Source of the DNA: JAZKAR01 sp040389065
Lineage (GTDB): Bacteria > Pseudomonadota > Gammaproteobacteria > Burkholderiales > Casimicrobiaceae
DNA: 64,000 nt
Reading direction: 5' to 3'
NCBI GenBank assembly: GCA_040389065.1
Contig: JAZKAR010000005.1
Location: 1-64,000, forward strand
Positions 19,698-27,930 of this stretch are shown piece after piece. Numbering within the stretch: the first letter of the stretch is position 1; each line of letters begins with the position of its first letter. The position numbers and the translations under genes were made by a program. The notes under the pieces were generated by a model that did no database searches, was not told the DNA's origin, and was given only the letters and a program-made list of their open reading frames with translations.

Positions 19698-20761
19698 TAG
19701 TAATGAAGAGGTAAGGAAATTCGCTTACCATCACGTGCAGATAAATACATTGCTATCAATAACTCTAAAGATTTAAGCCCTTCACGCCCATCTATTTCTG
19801 CTTCATCTTCACCCTTTAAAGTTTGAATAACATTCTCATAATACAAAGGATGCCCAAAACCATAAACAGACGCGGTTTGATAGCTAGCATTTTTAATTTT
19901 TTCATCATCTTCATCAGGCTCAGAAAACTCCCAATGCTGAATTTCATTAACAGCTACACCACCAATCCTTACAGTGCCCTTTTCACCTAGAATTGTAATG
20001 CTACCTTCTAAATTTTTAGGGTAAGTCAACATACTAACATTTACCGTGCCAATCGCACCGCTTCGCCACCTCAATGCAGCGGCACCACTATCCTCAACCT
20101 CTATATTACGCGCTAGGGTAGCAGTATAGGCCATTACACTTTCAACAGGCCCAATCAACCAATCAAGCAAATCAATATAATGACTGGCTTGGTTCATCAA
20201 AGCCCCGCCATCAAATTCCCAGGTACCACGCCACTTTGCACTGTCATAATATTCTTGAGGGCGAGTCCAGAAAACATTAACCGCTACGGAATAGATTCTA
20301 CCAAAGCGATTCTGCTCTACAGCTTTTTTTAACAACTTAAGTGTCGCATTACGACGATTTTGTTTAATTACAAATAAGCGAACTCCTGCATCATCACAGG
20401 CCTTGACCATACGTAAGCCATCATGCCAACGTGTTGCCATAGGTTTTTCGGTCATTACATGGCGACCGGATTGTGCTATACGCATTGTCTGCTCTGAGTG
20501 TAAACCACTAGGTGTAGTAAGTATTACCAAATCCGCAGTAGTTACTTCTAGCATTGCCTCTAAACTGGAATGACCGCGTACCTTCATACGATTAGATGCC
20601 TCTTCCAAAACAATTTGATTTACATCGCAAATATCAACCAACTCTACTTGATCAGCATGTTTCTCAATTGCACTAAAATGGTTAGCAGATATTCTGCCGC
20701 ACCCTACCAAAGCAACACGTATCTTGCGACCAGTTAATACAGGGTAATTACGCACGACCAA
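19697..20761 (-). CDS. wlbA: Gfo/Idh/MocA oxidoreductase (WlbA-like)
   Basis: A 354-residue NAD-dependent sugar dehydrogenase. The Rossmann motif is VALVGCGRISANHFSAIEKH, followed by the family EKP motif in VMTEKPMATRW and the catalytic-region segment GGALMNQASHYIDLLDWLIG. The set with the next acetyltransferase and aminotransferase suggests oxidation of UDP-GlcNAc-uronate at C3. The UDP-GlcNAc 6-dehydrogenase needed upstream of it is not in the window. About 150 bases separate it from rfbB. Confidence 0.87.
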   Translation of the reverse strand: MVVRNYPVLTGRKIRVALVGCGRISANHFSAIEKHADQVELVDICDVNQIVLEEASNRMKVRGHSSLEAMLEVTTADLVILTTPSGLHSEQTMRIAQSGRHVMTEKPMATRWHDGLRMVKACDDAGVRLFVIKQNRRNATLKLLKKAVEQNRFGRIYSVAVNVFWTRPQEYYDSAKWRGTWEFDGGALMNQASHYIDLLDWLIGPVESVMAYTATLARNIEVEDSGAAALRWRSGAIGTVNVSMLTYPKNLEGSITILGEKGTVRIGGVAVNEIQHWEFSEPDEDDEKIKNASYQTASVYGFGHPLYYENVIQTLKGEDEAEIDGREGLKSLELLIAMYLSARDGKRISLPLHY

Positions 20762-20914
20762 ATCCTTGAAAAAAAGACCAATAAAAACAAAATAAATTTC
20801 AATATTAATTAAATTTATTTTTTGAAAGAGGTGCTAAAAACTAGCGTAAAATGTATAGAGACATTTACTCAAGAAAAAATCATTTGTTGTATCTTATTTA
20901 CTCTACTGCCTCAT

Positions 20915-21949
20915 CTATCCTAAATATCCATCAGAAATAATATTTTGAGTCCAATCAGAATGATTTAAATACCATTGCACCGTTTTTCTAATTCCTGTCT
21001 CAAACGTTTCCGCAGGCTTCCAGCCTAACTCACGCTCTAACTTTCGTGCATCAATTGCGTATCTTCGATCATGTCCTGGGCGGTCTGTTACAAATGAAGT
21101 TTGCTGTGCATATTGCTTTCTGTCTTGACGCGGTGATAGTTCATCAAGAATCGAACAAATCACTTTGACGACATCAAGATTAGTTTTTTCATTCCAGCCA
21201 CCTACATTATAAACTTCTCCCACTCGACCTGCTGCTAAAACTCGGCGAATAGCCGCACAATGATCCTTCACAAACAGCCAATCGCGCACCTGCTGACCAT
21301 CACCATAAATAGGCAGTGGCTTGCGCGCAAGTGCATTCAAAATGCAAAGTGGAATTAACTTTTCGGGAAAATGGTAGGGGCCATAATTATTGGAACAATT
21401 TGTTGTGAGCACAGGCAAACCATAGGTATGATGCCATGCTCTTACCAAATGGTCTGAAGCGGCTTTGCTTGCTGAGTAAGGGCTATTCGGCTGATATTTA
21501 TGCTCTTCTGAAAATGGACTCTCTTCCTTACTTAATGTACCGTATACCTCGTCGGTTGAAACATGTAAAAATCGGAATGTTTTTTTTTCGTTATCAGCAA
21601 GTGCATTCCAGTACTGGCGCGATACTTCAAGTAAGTTAAATGTGCCAAGAATATTCGTTTGAATAAAATCTGAAGGGCCATGAATGGAGCGGTCTACATG
21701 ACTTTCGGCAGCAAAGTTAATAATTGCTCTAGGTTGATATTCTTTTAGCAGCTTAGTGACTAAGGCTTGATCTGCAATATCGCCACGCACAAAAATGTGC
21801 CGACTATCGTTTTCTAAAGAACTTAGCGTTTTTATATTGCCTGCATAGGTGAGTTTATCGAGATTCACGACACCTTCATCAGACCCTTTAAACCAATCTA
21901 ATACAAAATTACCGCCAATAAATCCAGCTCCGCCTGTTACCAGTATCAT
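20915..21949 (-). CDS. rfbB: dTDP-glucose 4,6-dehydratase
   Basis: A 344-residue extended SDR enzyme (RmlB), the second step of dTDP-rhamnose synthesis. It has VTGGAGFIGGNF, NFAAESHVDRSI, the catalytic STDEVYG and YSASKAASDHL (Y-x3-K), and NNYGPYHFPEKLIP. Unusually, it is the most upstream gene of the locus and is 14 kb from rfbD/A/C, where it is often adjacent. It probably lies first behind the operon promoter in the 21950-22370 gap. Confidence 0.96.
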   Translation of the reverse strand: MILVTGGAGFIGGNFVLDWFKGSDEGVVNLDKLTYAGNIKTLSSLENDSRHIFVRGDIADQALVTKLLKEYQPRAIINFAAESHVDRSIHGPSDFIQTNILGTFNLLEVSRQYWNALADNEKKTFRFLHVSTDEVYGTLSKEESPFSEEHKYQPNSPYSASKAASDHLVRAWHHTYGLPVLTTNCSNNYGPYHFPEKLIPLCILNALARKPLPIYGDGQQVRDWLFVKDHCAAIRRVLAAGRVGEVYNVGGWNEKTNLDVVKVICSILDELSPRQDRKQYAQQTSFVTDRPGHDRRYAIDARKLERELGWKPAETFETGIRKTVQWYLNHSDWTQNIISDGYLG

Positions 21950-22370
21950 TTAATACACCTAAATCTTGTTCACCATCCGTTATTAAAAATAACTCTTACC
22001 GAATGCTTGTAATTATGTTTTTAAAAACTTAAAGTCCATCTAGTAGGTACTTTATTACGCTACCATAGCGCATTAAAGAAAAAAGCGCTGCTTATAACTC
22101 ATTCGAAATTTGCTTCACCCATTTTATCACTGACCTACTTTTTTATGCCATATGCGCTAATTAGCTAATAGCTTTGAAAAACCGCAATTGTTTCCGCACT
22201 TCTTTCTTTTGGCCAACCATTTTAATATTAAACAAAAATTTAAATTCCTCCCCTTAAGTTCTACCGATAACTTTCGTTTTTATAAGCTCAACCGTAATTA
22301 CATTGATTTTCCTTAGTGACTAGGCTAGAATCGCCTATATTTAATATTTTTCCCCTGGAGAACCTCAGAC
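21950..22370. promoter_or_regulatory. Divergent intergenic region between polysaccharide locus and rpsU
   Basis: This 421-base gap separates rfbB (minus) from rpsU (plus) and must hold promoters for both. It is A/T rich. Read on the minus strand, GGTAGCGT occurs at 22064-22057, about 110 bases before rfbB; this matches the core of the ops/JUMPstart element that RfaH-type factors use, but only eight bases fit. No clear -35/-10 pair could be assigned. For rpsU the ribosome site CTGGAG lies shortly before the ATG. Confidence 0.4.
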
Positions 22371-22583
22371 ATGCCAACCGTTCGCGTCCGTGAAAATGAG
22401 CCTTTTGAAGTCGCTTTGCGCCGTTTCAAGCGCACAGTTGAGAAAGCCGGTACGCTTTCAAAACTACGCGCCATCGAGTTTTATGAAAAACCAACTACCA
22501 AGCGCAAACGTGAAAAGGCTGCGGCAGTGAAACGTCATTTGAAGCGTCTGCGTAGCCAACAGTTACCTCCAAAATTGTACTAA
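22371..22583 (+). CDS. rpsU: 30S ribosomal protein S21
   Basis: A 70-residue basic protein starting MPTVRVRENEPFEVALRRFK and ending in a Lys/Arg-rich tail (KRHLKRLRSQQLPPKLY), the betaproteobacterial form of S21. It helps base-pairing between the mRNA leader and 16S rRNA in the small subunit. A GGAG ribosome site precedes the start. It leads the rpsU-yqeY-dnaG run, the macromolecular-synthesis arrangement known in many proteobacteria. Confidence 0.98.
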   Translation: MPTVRVRENEPFEVALRRFKRTVEKAGTLSKLRAIEFYEKPTTKRKREKAAAVKRHLKRLRSQQLPPKLY

Positions 22584-22613
22584 ATCAAATTTTTTCATTT
22601 AGTACTTTATAAG

Positions 22614-22636
22614 TCGCCTTGAATTTTACAAGGCGA
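22614..22636 (+). terminator. Hairpin terminator/attenuator after rpsU
   Basis: TCGCCTTG (22614-22621) pairs with CAAGGCGA (22629-22636) and is followed by TTTT. A second dyad, GTACTAAAT/ATTTAGTAC, overlaps the rpsU stop region at about 22578-22606. Together they probably reduce read-through from the highly expressed rpsU into yqeY and dnaG. Confidence 0.75.
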
Positions 22637-22659
22637 TTTTGCTTTCAGGACTTCAAAAT

Positions 22660-23112
22660 ATGACTACATCTCTTAAAGTACGCATTCAGGAAGATGTAAA
22701 AAATGCGATGCGTGCTAAAGAAACACAACGTTTAGGTACACTCCGTTTACTGACAGCGGCAATTAAGCAACAAGAAGTTGATAACCGTATTGAGCTTGAT
22801 GATACTCAGATTGTTGCAATTATTAGCAAAATGTTGAAACAACGTCAGGAATCTATTGCCCAATATACTCAAGGCAATCGCCCTGATCTTGCTGCCACTG
22901 AAGCTGCTGAAATTGAAATTTTAAAAGAGTATTTACCAGCAGCGCTTAGCCCTGAAGAAATTAGTGCCAGTATTGATTCTGCCATTGCATCAGTATCGCC
23001 CCAAAGTGCTCAAGACATGGGTAAAGTTATGGCTATTCTTAAAGCTCAGTTAACGGGTAGAGCTGATTTATCCGATGTTTCTAAACAGGTTAAAGCCAGA
23101 CTAAGTTTCTAG
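22660..23112 (+). CDS. yqeY: GatB/YqeY domain protein
   Basis: A 150-residue protein of the GatB/YqeY family, related to the tRNA-binding tail domain of aspartyl/glutamyl-tRNA amidotransferase subunit B. Its exact role is unknown. It starts TTSLKVRIQEDVKNAMRAKE and ends with the SQVKARL-like helix (SDVSKQVKARLSF). I use the ATG at 22660, which follows CAGGAC, rather than the upstream TTG-type start at 22639. Position between rpsU and dnaG is the normal one. Confidence 0.93.
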   Translation: MTTSLKVRIQEDVKNAMRAKETQRLGTLRLLTAAIKQQEVDNRIELDDTQIVAIISKMLKQRQESIAQYTQGNRPDLAATEAAEIEILKEYLPAALSPEEISASIDSAIASVSPQSAQDMGKVMAILKAQLTGRADLSDVSKQVKARLSF

Positions 23113-23228
23113 CGCACTTACATTTAGTATTGATCCGATCATTATGCTAGGCAGTATTAGAGCCTCATAAATCTTCAGATGCATGTATCATTCAACGATA
23201 ACATAATCTTATTTAGTGTATCTGCCAA

Positions 23229-23330
23229 CCCCCTCACCCTACCCTCTCCCTCAAGGGAGAGGGAAATAAAATCGAAATTTGTTAGATGTTTCTATAACTT
23301 TCAAGAAAAAAATAAAAACATCTTTAGCAA
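23229..23330. repeat. Intergenic palindromic repeat (CCCTCTCCCT type), copy 1
   Basis: The unit begins CCCCTCACCCTACCCTCTCC and contains the dyad CCCTCTCCCT/AGGGAGAGGG. The following 60 bases (GATGTTTCTATAAC ... AAAAACATCTTTA) recur after the copy at 53494, so the repeated unit is longer than the GC-rich core. It fills most of the 305-base gap between yqeY and dnaG. Similar GC-rich dyads are common intergenic repeats in many bacteria; function unknown. Confidence 0.75.
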
Positions 23331-23417
23331 ACCGATGCATCAATACCTTAACCATTAAGGGGGAGGAAAATAAACAGATAGTGAAGAAAAACTAATGCGT
23401 CGGAAACTTTCACTATT

Positions 23418-25199
23418 ATGATACCCCAAGAATTTATAGACCAACTTGTTGATCGCCTAGATATCGTTGAGATTATTGGGCGATATGTACCCTTAAAAAA
23501 AGCTGGGCAGAATTTTTCTGCCTGCTGCCCTTTTCATAATGAAAAGACACCTTCTTTCAGCGTAAGCCCTAGTAAACAGTTTTATCACTGTTTTGGATGC
23601 GGAGCGCATGGCAATGCGATTCGTTTTGTCATGGATCATACAGGTACCCCTTTTATTGAAACCATTACTCAGCTTGCACAGCAGGTGGGCATGGAGGTAC
23701 CTCGTGAAACATCTCGCCAATCACCCGAAGAGCGCCAAACGCAGCGAAATGCTCATCAAGCAGCTTATGATTTACTGCAATCTGTCACCCATCTTTATAG
23801 TGATCAACTTACCCACACCCCTCATGCCCAACAATATTTAAAGCAACGAGGGGTCAATCAAGAAAGTATTGATAGCTTTAAAATTGGTTATGGAGCGGGT
23901 CGTGGAAATAACAGCGTATTACATCATTTTGCTTCGCAGAGAGCGCTTCTTTTAGAGCATGGGCTGATTGCAATTAGCGAACGCGATCAGCAGCCTTATG
24001 ATCGCTTACGAGATCGCTTAATTTTTCCTATTCAAGATGGGCAAGGGCGCTATGTAGGCTTTGGAGGACGCAGCCTTCATGATGAGAATACGCCTAAATA
24101 TCTTAACTCGCCCGAAACACCTCTATTCAATAAGTCTCGCTTGCTATATGGGCTGCATCTTGCACGACCGCATTTTCGCACTGCTGATTGTGCCATTATT
24201 GTAGAGGGTTATCTTGATGTCATTATGCTGCATCAATATGGCATTAAACATGCGGTGGCTACCCTTGGCACGGCTCTTAACCCTGAACATTTGAAGATGT
24301 TATTTAGGCAAACTTCAACAATTGTATTTTGTTTTGATGGCGATGCAGCTGGGCAAAAAGCAGCCCAACGAGCGCTTGATCACAGTTTAACGATCATTGA
24401 AGATGGTCAAACCATCCGCTTTCTGTTTTTACCCGAACAGCATGACCCTGATAGCTTTGTGCGTCAATTTGGTACAGATGCTTTTAACAAGCACATAGAG
24501 GCAGCACCGCCACTTTCAGAAGTATGGATCGATCGTTGGTTAAAACAACACCCGCCTACGCATGCAGAAGCTCGAGCAGCATTATGGAAAGGGGCTAAAC
24601 AAGATTTGGAAACCATTATTCATGCACCGCTTTTAACCAAATTTCTACGTGAAGCCTTATACGATAAAATCAATACGGCGCAACGTAAAGCAAATGCCCC
24701 TACGAGCAGTAACAAAAATACTTACTCTAGCAACTATAAAAAAGGGTCTAAATACTCAAAACGTTCTGACTATGAAGAAATAATGCCCCCACCACAGCAG
24801 GAGCGATCTTTTTGGCATTCTGCTTTAGAGGTCGCCCTTTGTGCGCCGCATCTTATTCCTAAGCTTCCCCCTATTCCCTCTGGCAGCAACCAACCTGAAG
24901 CCAAAGCTTTAAAAGCTTTGCTTAGCCTTCCTTATCAAGAATCTGGCGGCTTCGACTTTTCTCACCCATCATTAAAAAGTTATCAAACCATTTTTAACGA
25001 TACGATAGAACGCACTCAAAAAAAAGGGCAGTCACATACTGATTTTGATGCGGAAGCAGAACTCGAAGCGCTTTGTCGTAAAGCTCATAGTGTTGCAAAT
25101 CCTCTTCTAACTTCGCATCGCTCTCCTAGTACTATGACTGAAGCAGAAAAAGAAGCGTTGCGCCTACATTTTGCTCAAAAGAAAAATAGTAATAAATAA
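23418..25199 (+). CDS. dnaG: DNA primase
   Basis: A 593-residue primase. Residues 1-100 hold the CHC2 zinc finger (CCPFHNEKTPSFSVSPSK then YHCFGCGAHGNA). The Toprim core follows, with IIVEGYLDVIMLHQYG (the invariant Glu) and FCFDGDAAGQKAA (DxD-type metal site). A Ser/Lys/Asn-rich linker near residues 425-450 precedes the C-terminal helicase-binding domain. Length is normal. rpoD, which commonly follows dnaG in this lineage, does not; a terminator and the secreted-protein island come next. Confidence 0.97.
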   Translation: MIPQEFIDQLVDRLDIVEIIGRYVPLKKAGQNFSACCPFHNEKTPSFSVSPSKQFYHCFGCGAHGNAIRFVMDHTGTPFIETITQLAQQVGMEVPRETSRQSPEERQTQRNAHQAAYDLLQSVTHLYSDQLTHTPHAQQYLKQRGVNQESIDSFKIGYGAGRGNNSVLHHFASQRALLLEHGLIAISERDQQPYDRLRDRLIFPIQDGQGRYVGFGGRSLHDENTPKYLNSPETPLFNKSRLLYGLHLARPHFRTADCAIIVEGYLDVIMLHQYGIKHAVATLGTALNPEHLKMLFRQTSTIVFCFDGDAAGQKAAQRALDHSLTIIEDGQTIRFLFLPEQHDPDSFVRQFGTDAFNKHIEAAPPLSEVWIDRWLKQHPPTHAEARAALWKGAKQDLETIIHAPLLTKFLREALYDKINTAQRKANAPTSSNKNTYSSNYKKGSKYSKRSDYEEIMPPPQQERSFWHSALEVALCAPHLIPKLPPIPSGSNQPEAKALKALLSLPYQESGGFDFSHPSLKSYQTIFNDTIERTQKKGQSHTDFDAEAELEALCRKAHSVANPLLTSHRSPSTMTEAEKEALRLHFAQKKNSNK

Positions 25200-25203
25200 A
25201 AAA

Positions 25204-25225
25204 GCCGCCTGAAATTCCAGGCGGC
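25204..25225. terminator. Bidirectional terminator between dnaG and the GH16-CAP gene
   Basis: GCCGCCTG (25204-25211) and CAGGCGGC (25218-25225) form a perfect eight-base stem. A-rich sequence precedes it and T-rich sequence follows, so it can stop both dnaG and the convergent gene ending at 25265. Confidence 0.88.
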
Positions 25226-25264
25226 AAGTTATTTAATAACTATTTAAGATTAAGCTTTTGATGC

Positions 25265-27577
25265 TTATTTTAAATCCATATATACATTGCTCTTCCATTG
25301 GGGCGATGAACCTACTGCACAACCTGCTTTTGTATAATTACCAACAAGATTCATGTAATGACCGTGCGCGTCACCTTCTCCAGGCCCTTCACTCCACCAA
25401 GAATCAACAGCGCTTCTTGCAAGTTCGGCAGCATCACCTGACTGAGATGTTGCCCACATATTCTCCCCTACATTTGTAACTCCGGCATGAGCATGGATTC
25501 CTCCATGTGAAGGATCATATGTAATACCAATCGCTGCGTTATTTGCTAACTCATCTGACTCTGCAAAAGGGGGTAATCCTTTGGTTTTCCTAAGCTCGTT
25601 AGTACGCTGAATACAAGCTTTGGTTGCTGTAGCATTATCTCCTGTGGCACCACCACCGCTATCTCCAGCACCACCGCCGCCATTACCGCCAACAGTAGGA
25701 GTTTGATTAACAGGAGGCGCACCATCACAATTTGGTAACACAGTTTCCATAGGTTTACCCGCACATGCTTTTTCTGTAAATATGGGGGTTTGATCAACCT
25801 CTAGATTTGTTTCAGGATTAATCATAATTTTTGTTTTAGGCTTATCAAGATTCGCTGGCTTTGTAGATTGGTCAATTGCACACTTCAACAAAGCTGGTGA
25901 ATTCGATGAGCTTTTTGTTGGCCCCATAAATAATTCAATATAATTTTCGCCTACACAACCTGCACATTTATCTTCAAACACAAAATATTTTTTAAATTGA
26001 GGAATATAAACCAATGTGCCAACTGGGAAAGGCTTGCCATCTGCCGCTAAGGTAATAGGGTCTTCTGCTGTTCCTTTTCCTTCTGTACGTACATCATGAG
26101 GAACGGGATATTTCTTCTTTTTTGAATAAAAAACATTACACTCTTCTTCTGTGCCTGCTTTACACTTTTCAGAAGCGCCATACCACGATATACGCATTTC
26201 TTCTACCGTTGGGCGTTTACCTTCTACCACTGCAGACCACTCCTTTTTCTTGGAAACAGGCTGGGTACAAGCATCTACTTTTTGCCAAGTAGTTAACGTG
26301 GTTGCAGGCGTCCAGATATCTTTTAAAGCCTTATGCGATACTAAAGCAACGTAATAAGCATTCTCATACGAAACAACTTCTCCAACTATATATGACTCAT
26401 CTGCATCCCATTTTTTACATGGTTCTTTACTAATCTCAGGCGGCGCAGAATCTTCTTTAGTACATAATCCTCCACGCGACCAAAGCTGAGGAGCCGTATC
26501 AGGCGACCATGATTTTGTTACATTCCACGCTTTATGATTATGAAGACTGGTATACACGGCGTTATTAAAAGTAACTTTATCCCCTAACGCATATACATCG
26601 CCCTCTTTCCATACACGGCAATTTGCAGCATCTTTTGGCTGATTTTTATAATAGTCAGATAGCCTCGAGCCATTTTCTTCACAAAAAAGTGGGACACCGC
26701 TATTGCTTAAAGAAGTCGTTGGAATAGTCTCTGCTGTAGGATTTCCTTGATTTACTGCTGTCTCACCTTTGAATAACTTAAATTCCGTAACTACCATTTC
26801 TATTTCAGTGCTACCAACAGGCGGTTTTCCTTCAAACATCCATAGATTAATATCAACCACTAACGGTTTTTGCGGAACACGCTGAGCAGAATCACTGGGT
26901 GCAAACTTCCATGCATAAAATGGTTGTTTATGTTCATTAAAATTTACAAATCCATTATGGCCCTCATAGGCAACGCTTTGTTGGGTCCAGGTAAATATAT
27001 GCGTACTTTGGTCACCCGCCAACTTCATTTCATAGGTTTGAGCATCTCGAACATATCCATCATCTCCAGCAATTGTAGTGGGATACTTAGAAACCTGGTT
27101 TCCATTTAGCATTTGTGCTGGCCAAACAGTCCAGTTTAAATTGGGATAAGAATCATTATTCCAGCGCGAGAACTCTATATCAATTTCATTCGTTCCACTT
27201 GGTGCTGAATAATTAAAAAGCCCAAATACAACATTTTTATCGAGCTTATCAGGGCGCCCTAAAATTTTAAATTGATACGTTCCAAACGGTAACGGTTCAG
27301 TAGTATAAAGTTCGGCGCTTGTCCAAACATTATCTCGCCTTGCAATTTTAAGATGTAAAAAACCCTTGTCATCGACCCATACATTATCTGCATGAAATTT
27401 ATTAGGGCCTGGCATACCTTCATAATCACGAACATTCCAGGTATAGCCTGAAAAATTTAATGTCTTGGCCGCTTGCACAAAGGTACTGAACGAACACAGC
27501 ATTAACATGCCTAATGAAAAACAAATACTGCTTTTATTTTCGAACTTTTTTTCACATTTTTGTCTATTATTCAACAT
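25265..27577 (-). CDS. Secreted multidomain GH16 - CBM5/12 x2 - DPBB-like - CAP protein
   Basis: A 770-residue exported protein. Signal peptide: residues 1 to about 36 (LMLCSFSTFVQA). Residues 38-275 are a GH16 beta-glucanase-type domain with catalytic motif EIDIEF at 131-136. Two CBM5/12 chitin-binding modules follow (about 317-372 and 387-438), then a double-psi-barrel-like domain (about 455-600, GTLVYIPQFKKYFVFEDKC), a Gly-rich linker, and a C-terminal CAP/SCP domain (648-770: AHAGVTNVGENMW, GHYMNLVG). The start at 27577 has an AAAGGTGAG ribosome site; a longer frame to 27667 crosses the promoter element. Likely targets are beta-glucan and chitin; activity is inferred. The CAP domain closely resembles the stand-alone one at 31909. 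Confidence 0.88.
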   Translation of the reverse strand: MLNNRQKCEKKFENKSSICFSLGMLMLCSFSTFVQAAKTLNFSGYTWNVRDYEGMPGPNKFHADNVWVDDKGFLHLKIARRDNVWTSAELYTTEPLPFGTYQFKILGRPDKLDKNVVFGLFNYSAPSGTNEIDIEFSRWNNDSYPNLNWTVWPAQMLNGNQVSKYPTTIAGDDGYVRDAQTYEMKLAGDQSTHIFTWTQQSVAYEGHNGFVNFNEHKQPFYAWKFAPSDSAQRVPQKPLVVDINLWMFEGKPPVGSTEIEMVVTEFKLFKGETAVNQGNPTAETIPTTSLSNSGVPLFCEENGSRLSDYYKNQPKDAANCRVWKEGDVYALGDKVTFNNAVYTSLHNHKAWNVTKSWSPDTAPQLWSRGGLCTKEDSAPPEISKEPCKKWDADESYIVGEVVSYENAYYVALVSHKALKDIWTPATTLTTWQKVDACTQPVSKKKEWSAVVEGKRPTVEEMRISWYGASEKCKAGTEEECNVFYSKKKKYPVPHDVRTEGKGTAEDPITLAADGKPFPVGTLVYIPQFKKYFVFEDKCAGCVGENYIELFMGPTKSSSNSPALLKCAIDQSTKPANLDKPKTKIMINPETNLEVDQTPIFTEKACAGKPMETVLPNCDGAPPVNQTPTVGGNGGGGAGDSGGGATGDNATATKACIQRTNELRKTKGLPPFAESDELANNAAIGITYDPSHGGIHAHAGVTNVGENMWATSQSGDAAELARSAVDSWWSEGPGEGDAHGHYMNLVGNYTKAGCAVGSSPQWKSNVYMDLK

Positions 27578-27614
27578 ACGCTCACCTTTACTAAAGCCAT
27601 CGCCAAGTAAAATG

Positions 27615-27643
27615 AGTATTCTCTGCATCCTGCAACTGTGCAA
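27615..27643 (-). promoter_or_regulatory. Shared promoter-like element, copy 1 (GH16-CAP gene)
   Basis: On the minus strand TTGCAC and AATACT are separated by exactly 17 bases, ending 37 bases before the ATG at 27577. The same geometry occurs before all six minus-strand genes of the island. AATACT matches four of six bases of a sigma-70 -10 box. Confidence 0.75.
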
Positions 27644-27741
27644 GACAAAAAAACCCTTACTATTCAAATAAATATAGAATAAGCAATAAAAAAAGCAACC
27701 GTTGAATCGCTACGCAATACAAACAAAATTATTTATATTTT

Positions 27742-27866
27742 GAATAAGATTAGAGATTACACAGTTGGATTCACTCAAGCATGGAATGCCCTGCATGGCA
27801 ACGCAGACAGTACACGAGTACAGCAAGTTGCCAACACATCGAAAGAATTCAACTGCGTAACTTTTA
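27742..27866. repeat. Long hairpin repeat family, copy 1
   Basis: The element carries the core GCAACGCAGACAGTAC (about 27798-27814), shared with copies at 49821 and 63511, followed by GTACAGCAAGTTGCC. Its flanks GATTACACAGTTG and CAACTGCGTAACTTTT are an imperfect inverted repeat almost identical to the outer arms of the 63511 copy. It lies downstream of the chitinase-thaumatin gene. No coding capacity is apparent. Confidence 0.85.
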
Positions 27867-27876
27867 AAAATAAAAA

Positions 27877-27898
27877 GGCAGTAGCATTCGCTACTGCC
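27877..27898 (-). terminator. Intrinsic terminator of the GH18-thaumatin gene
   Basis: GGCAGTAG (27877-27884) pairs with CTACTGCC (27891-27898); A-rich on the left and T on the right, so it can act in the minus direction 33 bases after the stop at 27931. Confidence 0.85.
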
Positions 27899-27930
27899 TT
27901 TAACGATGAAGCTTAAGTAAGTATTACACT

